This document shows positions 21,430-32,045 of a DNA stretch of 64,000 nucleotides, piece by piece; position 1 is the first letter of the stretch; every line of letters starts with the position of its first letter. The stretch comes from Corallium rubrum (lineage: Eukaryota; Cnidaria; Anthozoa; Scleralcyonacea; Coralliidae). The stretch spans positions 12,887,915-12,951,914 of the forward strand of contig OZ036001.1 of NCBI GenBank assembly GCA_964035015.1, given 5' to 3'. The notes under the pieces were generated by a model, which made no database searches, was not told the DNA's origin, and worked only from the letters and a program-made list of their open reading frames with translations. The position numbers were made by a program, and so were the translations under genes.

Positions 21430-22020
21430 AGTTTGTATTTTGGAGCGCCGCCATTAAAGTGGCCGAGCTTGAGAAGAATGAGTCGAGGAAGCTTATGACG
21501 TCATAGACTCAATAAGAACAATGACCCTTTTATTGACAACAATTTATGAATTTATGAATTTATTAAATTTGCCACTTAACGTGTGGCAGGAGAGAGGAAC
21601 AGAACTTTCGTCCCAATTGACACCAAACTCCTATGTGTAGACAACTAAGACCTGGGTGTTGATTTTACGAAGGGAGGAAAACCGGAGAACCTGGCGAAAA
21701 ATCCTCGGAGCACAGGAGAGACCAACTAAACTCTACTCACATGAGTCTGGCATGTGTATTTTGGAGCACCGCCATTAAAACGGCTGAGCTTGAGAAGAAT
21801 GAGACGAGGAAGCTTATGACGTCATAGACTCAAAAACAACAATGACCATTTTCTTGACATCAACAATGATCTTTTTGTTTTTGTTGATATCATAAGTTCT
21901 CAACTCATTCTTCTCAAACACGGCCAATTTAATGGCGGCGCTCCAAAATACAAACTTAGCACGTAAAATACAACTTTGTTTTTGAGAATTTTCAAAATGA
22001 AACTTCAACAATGACCAACT
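21430..22020. mobile_element. Compound repeat in intron 2
   Basis: A block containing GGAGCGCCGCCATTAA and GAGCTTGAGAAGAATGAG occurs at about 21443, again directly at about 21764, and inverted at about 21905-21950. Between the direct copies lies a truncated 5S-derived SINE (about 21655-21745). The outer boundaries are unclear. Confidence 0.65.
21655..21745 (-). mobile_element. 5S-derived SINE, truncated 3' fragment
   Basis: It contains the family tail (GATTTTACGAAGGGAGGAAA, ACCGGAGAACC, ACTCTACTCACATGAG) in reverse orientation and lacks the 5S-like head present at 55803-56011. Confidence 0.7.
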
Positions 22021-22133
22021 ATCCTAAATTATTATATATTCAAACTTTATTCTCGTTCGTGATTGGCCAAAACGCCCCCACTAATTCTCCGTATCTGGAA
22101 GCTGACGCGTTATTTCAGCTGCTCACGTGATCA

Positions 22134-22196
22134 GCGTGCAATAATGCCTTGTTTTGGATCGAATTTCGATCCAAAACAAGGTATTATTGCACGCTG
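22134..22196. repeat. Near-perfect palindrome, about 30-bp arms
   Basis: GCGTGCAATAATGCCTTGTT pairs with AACAAGGTATTATTGCACGC. The apex is GATCGAATTTCGATC. It lies in intron 2. Confidence 0.85.
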
Positions 22197-22330
22197 TCGA
22201 ACCCAAGCCCCCAGCGCGGTCGGCAGCTTGCTAAAAATCCCGCCAAAACTAAATATTTTTGAAGAGTAAACAAAATGGTTTTTAACCGGTTTCCATCGTT
22301 AAACGAAGAAGAATATATAATATATATAAT

Positions 22331-22471
22331 AAAACAATTATTGGATTCGGTTTCCGCATGATATCGAGAATTATCAAGGCCTCGGTTTGTGTTATCCACC
22401 TCAGCCGATAACACAAACCTCGTCCTTGACAATTCTCGATATCATGCTCAACCTCATTCAATAATTGTTTA
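22331..22471. repeat. Foldback hairpin in intron 2
   Basis: AACAATTATTGGATTCGG and ATGATATCGAGAATTATCAA return in reverse complement about 70 bp later. Foldback units of the same style occur at 25985-26060, 27608-27741, 41695-41840 and 53195-53332. Confidence 0.75.
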
Positions 22472-22553
22472 ATATTTAATATTATGCAGATACATTGCCA
22501 ACAATATTTTCATAAGAGAGGTGAATACAAAGTGCACAGGACACCACACAAAC

Positions 22554-22695
22554 CTTATTGAGAGCATCTCTCATAACTGGATACCTGACTTCAGGTCTGC
22601 TACCATCAGTATTGCAGTTGTCATATTTAAGATAATCCACTTTCCACTCTGCATAGGTATTGGCATCGTTGACTTCATAATGGAGCGACCCTGGC
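22554..22695 (-). CDS. GH27 alpha-galactosidase, exon 2
   Basis: 142 bp. Its first base completes the arginine codon split by intron 1 (AAAAG|G), and it ends in phase 0 at AATAAG|GTTTGT. It reads [20 protein letters not shown] then YLKYDNC. The aspartate of YLKYDNC (residue 148 of the joined protein) is the catalytic nucleophile, equivalent to D170 of human GLA. The exon is shorter than 50 codons and would be missed by simple ORF calling. Confidence 0.9.
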
Positions 22696-22726
22696 CTTTT
22701 AATAATAATCTATTTTAATATATAAT

Positions 22727-22737
<11 letters not shown>

Positions 22738-22812
<75 letters not shown>
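22738..22812. repeat. (TA)n microsatellite in intron 1
   Basis: About 37 TA units. A similar array is at 24060-24140, and shorter ones occur near 22840 and 23180. Confidence 0.95.
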
Positions 22813-22815
<3 letters not shown>

Positions 22816-23078
22816 GTGTATACAGTGTGTATATATATATATATTTGTGAAATTCATTACTAATTCATGAGTTTTGCAGCCAATCCAATTTCAGAAATTA
22901 CATCACATGTTACCCGGTAAACCCCATACAAACTAAAACCAATGATGCTAATTAGTTACAACCACTAGTGGATGTATACTCTTCTGATACAACCACTAGT
23001 GCTTGTAACTAATTAGCAAATTAGAATCTCAATATCCCAAAGGGATTTTTACTATTTATTCATTTCACAAGTTGTTTA

Positions 23079-23173
23079 CAACACTCGTGTCCTTGTTGTA
23101 TTGAATATACAATCACTCGCCTTCGGCTCGTGATTGTATATTCAATACAACACAGCCGCTCGTGTTGTAAACA
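23079..23173. repeat. Foldback hairpin in intron 1
   Basis: GTTTACAACACTCGTGTCC and TGTATTGAATATACAATCAC are followed by their complements around the apex CTCGCCTTCGGCTCG. The rest of intron 1 (23180-24639) shows no exon, only poly-C/poly-G tracts and a TA array. Confidence 0.8.
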
Positions 23174-23174
23174 T

Positions 23175-23209
<35 letters not shown>

Positions 23210-24056
23210 AAATCACCAATTGATGTTATTGGAGGGTTGGTGCCAAGTCACAGGGGGGATGCCACCCTCTGATCAGAGGTAACCATGGCAACCCCACCAC
23301 AGCCCACCTCCAAGGGCTGTATATAGATATTATGCCACATTTGTCTTTGAAAGCATAAATAGCTTCCACTTTCGTTAAATATCTGGTTCCTTTCATTTTC
23401 TGTCATGTGTACAGCCGCTGACCACAAGTAGCAGGTTACTTCCAGTTTGATTTTTTCGATGTTTTCGGCGGCAATTTTTTACCAGTTTTTATCTTCTGTG
23501 TGCACTTTGCAAAGAATGAAGTCTGGTAACATGGCATTTATGGCAAAGTTAATAATTAAATAAGCTAACTAAAGATGGTAAATTTGAATAGGGTTTCTGT
23601 TTGCATTAGTTGATGTAAGCAAGTAAGCAATGTGTCCCAACCCCGGGCTTACAGTCAACTGGTCTCAGTGGTTATGTCCCAGTGGCACCAAATCACATTA
23701 AACTCATTGAACATCTTTCTATTATGGTAGTGATCAATTGTGGCAGTGGCATAGCCTGGGTCTTGGCTTTGGGGGGGGTGGGGGGGGGGTGAGAACCTCA
23801 ATCTCCTAGGGGGGTCCAGGGCATGCCACTCCTGGGAAATTTTGGATTTCTAGGGTCTCTGAAACACTATCTCCTGCATTTTGAGGCAAGTATTTAAGAG
23901 TAATCTGAAAGCCATAAATTACATAATTTTGTTAAAATCAAACCAGAACATATTAGATTTATTTATAAAAAGTCATAAATGTAAAAACAGGTTGGAGTCA
24001 TTTTGTATAGACCCTTAGTATTGTAATTTATAGCATATGCCTGCCTGCAAAATATA

Positions 24057-24059
<3 letters not shown>

Positions 24060-24140
<81 letters not shown>
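24060..24140. repeat. (TA)n microsatellite in intron 1
   Basis: About 40 TA units. The apparent frame here encoding alternating Tyr-Ile is a repeat translation. Confidence 0.95.
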
Positions 24141-24143
<3 letters not shown>

Positions 24144-24639
24144 TATATATATAATTACAGAATCATCCTCAGAAACATGAGAAAATTTTTCATAACACAT
24201 CACTATCTACTCACTTGGACTTAAAAACAACTGTTCCCCCCCCCCCCCCCCACCCATTACAAGTTTATCCACAGATTTAAACTCTTCATGAGAACATCTT
24301 GGAGACCATTGGGGGGGTGACCACCACCCCCTCACCCCCCTTCACCTGCAACACCCCCCACCCCCTCTAATTTACCTTGTAAATATAAAGCAATTAACCT
24401 ATTAAAATAAACAGACGGAAATGAAAAAATTCAGAACCCGAGGTGAAACACAGAAAATTAAAATCGTAAATGGGTCTCAGCTACAATGGAAGCTCAGTCT
24501 ACCACGTTCCCACTGTCAAAGCACAGTTAATAGAATAAGAATCTTATTCTATTAACAGTGGTCAAAACTACAGTGTCTACTAAAACTTAGATCTATTTAA
24601 TTATTAATATAGAAAATTGACAATCGTTCCGACATGTAC

Positions 24640-25007
24640 CTTTTGGCGCAAGTTTGAAAACCGGCGTCGCTATACAGACCGAATTTCAGTCCTTTCGAGT
24701 GTGAATGCTCCGCCAACGACGCTAGACCATTCGGAAACTGTTTCGAATCGACTTGAATCGTTCCATCGGATGAGCGGCCGACGGCCCAACAGTCGTCGAT
24801 GTTGACATATTCGTAGCCAGCCTTCATAAGGGGGGAGGAAGCCAACGCATCTATTGTATCTGTGATGATCTCTTCGTCAATGGAACAGGCAAAATGATTC
24901 CACGAATTCCAACCCATTTGAGGGGTTAGGCCTAAACCATTGTCTAACGAATACGCGCAAGAAGAAAGCAAAAGGAACACAACTACCTTCTTTATTATCA
25001 ACGCCAT
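24640..25007 (-). CDS. GH27 alpha-galactosidase, exon 1 (signal peptide and N-terminus)
   Basis: The chosen start (25007-25005) begins MALIIKKVVVFLLLSSCAYS, a good signal peptide. An ATG 30 codons upstream in the same frame would place a charged segment before it and is less likely. After cleavage comes LDNGLGLTPQMGWNSWNHFA, the N-terminal hallmark of GH27 (G(W)NSW..F.C.I.E). YVNIDDCW and LKFGLYSDAGFQTC are barrel strands 1-3 with substrate-binding residues. The exon ends at CCAAAAG|GTACAT, phase 2. The enzyme removes terminal alpha-galactose from glycolipids and glycoproteins, in the lysosome or secreted. Joined exons (24640-25007, 22554-22695, 21075-21275, 18044-18514) total 1182 bp and stay in frame, so the gene looks intact. 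Confidence 0.9.
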
Positions 25008-25174
25008 TAACCCAGAGCCTGGATTTTCAAGTTCAACTCGTATTCGGCTTGGAAGTTGGAAAGTTACCAACCAAATACTTCGTGTATTGAAATTCAAGCA
25101 AATTCATTAAACCGCAGCCTATAGTATTGTGGGCTCGCATTGCCCTCGATCCAACTGTTTATTAAACCTGAACA

Positions 25175-25416
25175 GGCGAGTTTCAGGATGTTGCGCGCGC
25201 ACCATTTTTCAAAAAAACTGGCAAGCTCCACTCAAAATAAACATACTGTTTAAAATCAACAAAGTATAGATTCAGTTTCTGGATGTTTAGCACTGTTATT
25301 CTGCTGTTGTTAGCTCACTAGCAAGTCTGTTTGCCATTGCTTACTTTGTGGGGAGCCCGCCAAGAGCCCGCCAATTCCCTTGCAACATGATGCGTGCGCA
25401 ATACCCTGAAATTCGC
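25175..25416 (-). mobile_element. MITE with GGGCGAATTTCAGGG ends, copy 2
   Basis: Inverted copy of 7802-8036, with the same internal blocks (AAACATACTGTTTAAAATCA). It begins about 170 bp upstream of the alpha-galactosidase start codon, so it may lie in the promoter. Confidence 0.7.
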
Positions 25417-26853
25417 GTATTGTCAGGCCTTTATTTGTTGTCGCCTTCCGCTAATTCGCTAAACCCTGCTATTCAGGTTATCCAGGTTTGTGAATTGATT
25501 CATAAGTTGTTAAAGGTAAGACGTTCAGTAAATGTAACTCATATTTGACTCCTCTGCTCCCTGTGGGAGTGTGGGGTGTACGGCACGAATTAAAATCGAA
25601 TAATCAGCAATAAAATAAACAATTAAGATATGAAAGTTCTATATGCGCCGTTCAATTGGGGACCAGTGAGCTCTATTATATAACTGGAGTGATGTCTTTG
25701 TGGCAAATAAATGTTCCCAGAGCCGGCGATCTTTTCGGGCCTGAAGTATGTATAGTTCCAGTCTTCTACGTGGTCAGGTCAAGTAGGGGAACACCGCTGC
25801 CAAACGTTTGCGCATGCGTGAATTCGCTAAGTAAACATTGCAAGAGAAGTGGGAACTAGCCGTGGCGACAACAACCAGACAGTGAAGACTAAGTAAGACT
25901 CGACTATTCATTTGTGTTTCAAAAAAAGGGTACGAAGGGGTAAATTCAGAATATGTTACATTAGTATAAATACAAACTAATGATATAATCCTCGACTTCG
26001 TCTCGGTTATTATTCAACGGTATTCACCTCGCCTTCGGCGAATAATTGTTAAATATTGACAAGGACGCCATGCACAAATTACCTACCTTATCTTTTTGGT
26101 CGTGTGCTTATAATTTTAACTTTTGTGTCGGACTGTCGGACCAGTCCAAATATTTCAGTGTTTTCCCGCTCTATTTTTGAGGACGAGCTTGGACGTCGCG
26201 CATGCGCAGAACGTTTGGCAGCGGTGTCGGGTAGGGGTAGTGTTTTCCGGGGTGGTATTTTCCGGTGTCGTCTTTTTAACAATCGTCTTTTCAGAAATGT
26301 AAAAAGAAATTCAAGAATGTTAGGAATGTAAGGAATTTCAAGAATGTATAGCATTTTGTATTACTCAAATTAGTGAGCTTGATTAAAGCTTCTGTTATTA
26401 TAAATTACAGTCAAAAGCCTGATTACAAATATGTGAATAAAAATTTACAAACCAACTAGTATAATGATTGTATATTTATGAAAAAGTTATACGTTAATTA
26501 AAACGTCGGACGATCAAATGACTAGAATTGCTTGAAGTGCCATAGTATTGCAGCCATGAGCAGAATAAGGTTGGGCACTAGATGGTACTTGCCAGAAACT
26601 GGACAATCAGGACCTGAATACAAAGCAAGTAAAACAGTAATTGCATTTAGAACTAGAGAGCAGTCAGAGACTGCATATACGTACCTCCGCCAGCGGGTTA
26701 TTAGAGATGTTTAAAAAGAAAACGGGCCATCCCGCTAACAGGGAATATTACTTTTGAGGGGTAATTCGATGATTAATTGACTGGTCACATGGTACAAATC
26801 AAGCTTTCTGACTGGACAATTTACAGTTGAGGTATAATATTAGTATTAACTAC
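25417..26853. other. Intergenic between the galactosidase and the helical-repeat gene
   Basis: No exon was recognised. About 25770-25930 is an inverted match to about 34480-34660 (for example AGAGAAGTGGGAACTAGCC). A short GAGGT-rich hairpin fragment is at 25985-26060. The frame at 26056-26331 and its complement have no family features. Confidence 0.4.
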
Positions 26854-26857
26854 TTAA

Positions 26858-27604
26858 AGGGCATTGGCAATAAAAAATAAGTTTGTCTCATTTGAAAGAA
26901 CTCGTCAAATGGTGTAAGAAGACCTTTTACAATTTTTCCGTATTTGTTTTGGTTTGGGAAATTAAATATTTCGACCAAAGACAGCGTGCTGTCGCCATCT
27001 TGTTGCAATATTGGGTCTAATTAACTAGGAAATTGGTCATAAGCAGGGTAAACCTGATAAAACTACTCCGTGGGTGACCAAATTTCCACGGAAGGCTTTT
27101 TAAATGTTGTGGGTTAATTTATAATGGAAATAGCGCAACAAAAAATCGAGTTTCTAGCTCATGTTGGCCAATCTCGTTCCCAGAACCCACGTTCCCCACC
27201 CGGGAAACGAGAGACTCTGGGATAATCCGTTTCACATCGATATTTCATTGGCTGATGAACACAGTGAACTCTATATAACTCTTCTTCCGGAAAACAAGAA
27301 TTCTGTGATGGCGTGAACGGATTATCCCAGAGTCTCTCGTTTCCCGCCCGCTGGGTAAGGGGAACGTGGGCTCTGGGAACGAGAATGAAGGTTGGCAAGA
27401 TAAAAATTTCACTTTACCTTGGTTATATCGTCACATGCATAATTTTGCATATCGAAAATAATTCCAAGATGGCGGACAGCACGCTGAGTTGGGTCAAAAT
27501 ATTTCCAAAACCAAAACAGATACGGAAAAATAGTAAAAGGCTTCTTATACAATTTGACGAGTTCTTTCAAATGAGACAAACGTAATTTTTATTGCCAATG
27601 TCCT
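26858..27604. mobile_element. TTAA-type MITE with a nested insertion
   Basis: TTAA on both sides (26854-26857, 27605-27608). The ends are AGGGCATTGGCAATAAAAA and the complement TTTTTATTGCCAATGTCCT. The arms extend about 130 bp. The middle holds another inverted-repeat unit (about 27169-27386) with CTCGTTCCCAGA...TCTGGGAACGAG ends. Confidence 0.85.
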
Positions 27605-27607
27605 TTA

Positions 27608-27741
27608 ATAACCGAGAGGAAGGTCTTTACGGTAAAATATCAAACCGAGGTCTTGCTGTATTGACCAAGCGATAGCGAGGTTAATTCGTTCAAGGCCGAG
27701 GTTTGATATTTTACCGTAAAGACCGAACGGTCGAGGTTATT
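27608..27741. repeat. Foldback hairpin, GAGGT family
   Basis: TAACCGAG and GGTCTTTACGGTAAAATATC return in reverse complement. The related unit at 41695-41840 has the same GACCGAGGTCT motifs. It directly abuts the TTAA element. Confidence 0.7.
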
Positions 27742-27858
27742 AAGTAGTTTATTATATGGCACTTTTTATTACAAAAAAACAGTCTTGTATTTCTTGGTCT
27801 TCGTTTTCTCTAACTTCGTCAAAACACCGAACTAGCATTATTTTCTAAATATAGCAAG

Positions 27859-27990
27859 GTTAGATATACTGCCGAAACAGAGAACGTAGGAGTCTAACGT
27901 TTCGAGCGAAGGCCCTTTACGTTTCCTTCTGACGAAGGGCCTTCGCTCGAAATGTTAGACTCCTATGTTCTCTGTTTCGAGCAGTATATC
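27859..27990. repeat. Palindromic repeat with hammerhead-like core, copy 1
   Basis: GGTTAGATATACTGCCGAAA ... CGTTTCGAGCGAAGGCCCTT is followed by the complementary arm. On the plus strand of the right arm, 27929-27953 reads CTGACGA, then AGGGCCTTCGCTC, then GAAA, the order of the conserved hammerhead ribozyme core around helix II. The family also has a distal segment (CACTGCCTACGCAGCACGCT), here displaced to 28989-29045 by the hAT element that follows. Confidence 0.55.
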
Positions 27991-28980
27991 CATAGAAATA
28001 TTATACCTAGAATGCGTGCTCCTATCTCTCGTCAGTCAAAAAATTGTCGCCACAAAATGGCGGATTTATAAGGGCAAAAGGAACTCGCCCCAGGACTTTT
28101 TAACAGTTTTTAACACGGCTGCGGTTGGTGATGTTGTGGAGTGACGGATGTATTTTAGCACTGAATTTCTTTGTTTTTTGTACCGGAAAACTTGCTGGAT
28201 TGGTGAATTTTATAAAGATGAAGTGCAATATCCTTCGCCAAAACATTTCGAACATTAAACTCTGGATGTAGACATGCAGCGACGATAGCGGCCTTTTAAT
28301 ACGAATGGTTTTAGTGTTTTTACTGTTTTACATTATATTTGAATGATTTCCCACTTGCCAATCTGTATGTGATTTATACTGAACGTGGAGGATTAATCCA
28401 GGAGACAGTAAGAGTTTTTTCTCTCTTTTTTATCCAATCTAATAAGGATTTCTAGCTTGTGATTTTTGAAATATAAAATATGTTTATGCACCTGTCATAC
28501 TTTTTATACATCAGTCTTTTCGACATTTATTTATATTGACATATTAAATCCGTGTTTTTTTAAAGATTTTCTCCTAGTTTCCATTACGTATTTGATTATT
28601 TTCTTTTCTTTTAAGCCGGCTTTGATGCAGACAATTTCTGAGTTTCAAGTTTAGCACTTTTTGTTGCTTTTTGTAATTGTGGTGAATTGATCGAAATATA
28701 ATTTTGAACTTATAGTTTTTAATACTTTTAATGAAACAAGTGTCTTGAAAATTGTTTTATTTTATGCTAATGTGTATGTGGCTGATTTGTTGTCATGCAT
28801 GTATCCAATTTATCCCTATGAAACGTCCTCCAATTCTTTATTTTGAGAGGCGATCATTGTTGTATATTTATCCCACCCCTTTGCGAAATTCAAAATGGCG
28901 GATCTATAAGGGCAAAATAAAATTTAATTTGGACCCCTGTCACGTGACAGAGCACGCATTCTAGGTCTATTATTTCTATG
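27991..28980. mobile_element. hAT-like element inserted in the palindromic repeat
   Basis: The ends CATAGAAATATTATACCTAG and CTAGGTCTATTATTTCTATG, continuing into AATGCGTGCTC/GAGCACGCATT, are inverted repeats. The 8-mer AGTATATC is found exactly on both sides (27983-27990 and 28981-28988). Excising it restores GCAGTATATC followed by TAACCTTACTATATTTCG, the sequence of the other palindrome copies. No transposase ORF. Confidence 0.85.
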
Positions 28981-28988
28981 AGTATATC

Positions 28989-29761
28989 TAACCTTACTAT
29001 ATTTCGATTGTAGTTTCTACACTGCCTACGCAGCACGCTACTTTTATTACACTATTAGCATTATTTTCTGTTGTTTCTTTCTCGTCAGGATACTAGAATT
29101 TACTTTTAAATGTTCATCATCATCATCATTTATTTCATTAATTTTCGTCGTTTTTCGGTAATAAAAGTTTCTTATTAAGATTTTTGTTTGTTCCAATCGT
29201 AGGGCATTAACAATTTTCATAATCCCGGGGGCATTACGGAGAAATCTCGCCCCGTCAGCAACCAATCACAGCGCGTGATCTTAATTACCGGAAGTAATCC
29301 GTGCCATATAATAAATCTAAATAATCCAACCGTTCCTCCAATCGAAAAAAAATATTATTAAAACAAGACTTATTAAAACAAGGAGATGATCTTAAGAAGC
29401 TTATAAGCGTTAACATTATTTAGAAAGAAAATGGTAAACCAATTCAAACTATTGCTGGTGTGCATCTTACGTCATTGCCGCCAAGTTGGTTGACGTTTTC
29501 AAAAGATTTTCATCATCTGCAATTATAATATCCAACATGGCGAAAATATCTTTGTCCTTCGAATCTCAAGGGATTGGTTGCACACCACCTATAACTGTAT
29601 TAAGGAGGCTGGAGGCTAGCTAATCATCCTTACTTGCAGCTAGCGGCTGAATTGCGAAGGACGCAGATTATAACGTGGCCATGTCGAAGCACATCAAAGG
29701 AGCTCCAGGCAGCCGCCATATGACACAGTTCAGACCACAGATCACAGCTAAGATGTTACGT
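28989..29761. other. Tail of palindromic repeat, then no gene recognised
   Basis: 28989-29050 completes the family split by the hAT element. The remainder contains a CATCAT run at 29115 and nothing that resembles an exon. Confidence 0.45.
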
Positions 29762-29971
29762 GTTAATTTTACGAAGGGAGTAAAACCGGAGAACCCAGCG
29801 AAAAACCCTCGAAGCACAGGAGAGATCAACTACAACTCTACTCACATGAGTTCCAAGCCCGACAACGGGGTCATTCTCAAGCGGTCACCCATCCAAGTAA
29901 CTAACCCCGTCTAAACGGGCTTAACTTTTGGTGAGAGGCAGTGCGCTAACGGCACACGCCACCCGTGCTCC
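29762..29971 (-). mobile_element. 5S-rRNA-derived SINE, copy
   Basis: Read on the minus strand it begins GGAGCACGGGTGGCGTGTGC and includes a 5S internal-promoter-like stretch. Here that stretch carries one extra base (GGTTAGTTACTTGGATGGGT). It ends in the GTAAAATTAACAC-type tail. Other copies: 21655-21745, 53827-54232, 55803-56011, 56702-56909. Confidence 0.75.
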
Positions 29972-30378
29972 AATTACCCTATTCGCGTGACGTCACTCGT
30001 GACTTGGTTTTTGGCGCATTAACCCCACTACCACCACCCTAACACCCTCCGCAACCCTTCAACTTCCCGCCAAAGGAAAAAAGAAAGAAAAACCCCAACA
30101 AAATACAAAAGAAAAAAATAATGAAACAATAAGGGACCAGGGTAGGGACCGAAGGGAAACTATAATTTAATTTAATTTAATATAATCATTTAATAGTTGA
30201 GTCGGTTTTCTTTGTTCTTTCTAGAGCTGTATCTACGATACGATATATCCCAAGAGAACCGATAATTAAAAACTCAAGCGCTCTATATAGATATTCCCTG
30301 CTCAACAGTACAATATCTAGATATTGCCCTGGTCAACAGGGCAATATATAGTTAAGAAATAAAGAACGTGTCGCGCGC

Positions 30379-30878
30379 GATTATCGAGTTATAATGCACG
30401 AGAGATGCGTGTAAAGCACGAGGCGATAGCCGAGTGTTTTACTAGCTTCTCGAGTGTATTATAACTCGATAATCGCACAGCGACTAAGTTTTTTATTTCT
30501 TTTATAAAATAATGACTTTAAATTGTCAATAAACCCAAGAAAAGTAAGCAAAAAAGCAGATTACCTGTCTCAGGACGAGTTCGTTACATTTAGCGCCACG
30601 CGTGGCCCCGTACAACACGTCGGGGATTTTAGCGATGAAAATGCACTTAAAGTTGCACTGAAAACATTCCGCTGTGTTAATTACGTGATTAGACATATAT
30701 CTAAGTAATTTTTGACTTTCGTTGATGATTAAATCCACATAAAATTCATCAAAAACGACAAAATCGTCGCGAAGTATCTCGTGTGCCGTGCCGTTATGGA
30801 GTTATAATGGCACGCTTGTTTGACTCAATAGCCAGTCAGAGTGCGTGTTGTCGTTCATTTACTTCTGGTTATTTTATA
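30379..30878 (+). mobile_element. MITE-like repeat, copy A
   Basis: It begins with a hairpin (GATTATCGAGTTATAATGCA ... TGTATTATAACTCGATAATC) followed by about 400 bp that recur in opposite orientation at 38481-38969. It is probably a non-autonomous element. The small frame at 30523-30708 translates it. Confidence 0.7.
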
Positions 30879-31123
30879 ATCAAATATATGTTTTTTCGAA
30901 AACCTCCTCAACCATTAAATAAGTTAGTTAATTCCTCGAACCTCGGCTTTTATCCAAACGAACCCCTCGGGCTGCATTTGGCTAAAAGCCTCGGTTCTCG
31001 GTAATTAACTCTTACTTATTTTATCTATAATTAAATAGCAAAATTGGTGTTAAGGGCTTAGCATAGGTGCAACTTCACAATATTAATATAATGTGCAGTA
31101 AGAAAACGTTACAATTTACTGAC

Positions 31124-31286
31124 CGGCACAGCTTTCTTGCGGCCATGGGTTGGGATCAGGTGGATCGCTTTCCTTGACGTTTTCAACTGCATCACGTTGG
31201 TTAGCAGATAGAAATCCAAGGGCAGCATCACTGATCATGTTCACTTGAGATGCATCCATAGAGTTGATTTGGTCAGGTGTAAAGGC
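31124..31286 (-). CDS. Stereocilin/mesothelin-like helical-repeat protein, exon 13 of those in the window
   Basis: It starts after TTTTCCAG|GCC in phase 0 and ends at GCCG|GTCAGT in phase 1. It encodes AFTPDQINSMDASQVNMISD, then ALGFLSANQRDAVENVKESD, and ends PWPQESCAG. The (F)T-x-x-Q(I/V)-x-x(L/M) and L(S)xxQ(R)xA(V) phrases are typical of the last helical repeats of the stereocilin-otoancorin-mesothelin group. At least one more exon is required downstream (below 31124), and none was found before the galactosidase gene. Confidence 0.7.
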
Positions 31287-31394
31287 CTGGAAAAATAATA
31301 CACGCAATCTTTTATAGGGGCTGTAAGATAGAAAATCTTCTCTTCAATTTTATCTAGAAGTACTTTTCGCACCAGGAATTATAGCGTTTTTATT

Positions 31395-31927
31395 AAGGGA
31401 CCGGTCATTAAATATGGAGAGGGGAGGGGGGCTGGGGGGGGGGGGGGCTGGAGGAGAAATTTTTTTTTTGGAAAATTTTCCAGGCCCCCCCCCCCACTTA
31501 TATGAATTTTAATTTCAATACCCCCCTTTAAAACTTTTAACAATTTCAGGACCCCCAGGTTCTTACAAAATTGTATATTCTAGAGCTTATAAAAACCATT
31601 ACCACACGACAATTTCAAAAAATAAAGAATAATACAAACTCTGAAAAAATCATCTTATAGAATTCAAGATTTGAGTTAATACAATAAGACGAGAGAGATT
31701 TGAGTGATATTTCAACTTTATTCCAAAGTCATTGTCAAACCAATACTGGAATAAAGTCGAAATATCACTCTAATCTCTCTCATCTTATTGTATTAACTTG
31801 AATCTGAAGACCCCCCTTTTTTATAAAAAAGTTTTTGGGACCCCCCCCCCTTCACAATACCAAAAAATCTCGGGACCCCCCTGTTTCTCCTCCAGCCCCT
31901 CTCTCCATATTTAATGACCGGTTCCTA
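31395..31927. mobile_element. MITE with AAGGGACCGGTCATT ends
   Basis: The ends (AGGGACCGGTCATTAAATAT and complement) extend through GAGAGG and CTGGAGGAGAAA. Poly-G/poly-C tracts and a second inverted repeat (about 31665-31800, GAGAGATTTGAGTGATATTT and complement) lie inside. It is located in the intron between exons 12 and 13. Confidence 0.8.
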
Positions 31928-32045
31928 AATCAATATCTCATCATGTTCCAGAGATATTCTGGCTTTTGTAACGTGCAAATGAGATGCCTTATGATGTCAT
32001 CTACTCCACACAGATCAAATAAACTTCCCCAAATGAGGAATATAT

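Noticed and set aside
25008-25097. Upstream ATG for the alpha-galactosidase
   Set aside because: It would bury the signal peptide behind 30 mostly polar residues; the internal Met gives a normal secretion signal.
26056-26354. Overlapping 91- and 88-codon frames on opposite strands
   Set aside because: Neither resembles a known protein and the next exon of the helical-repeat gene could not be recognised in either.
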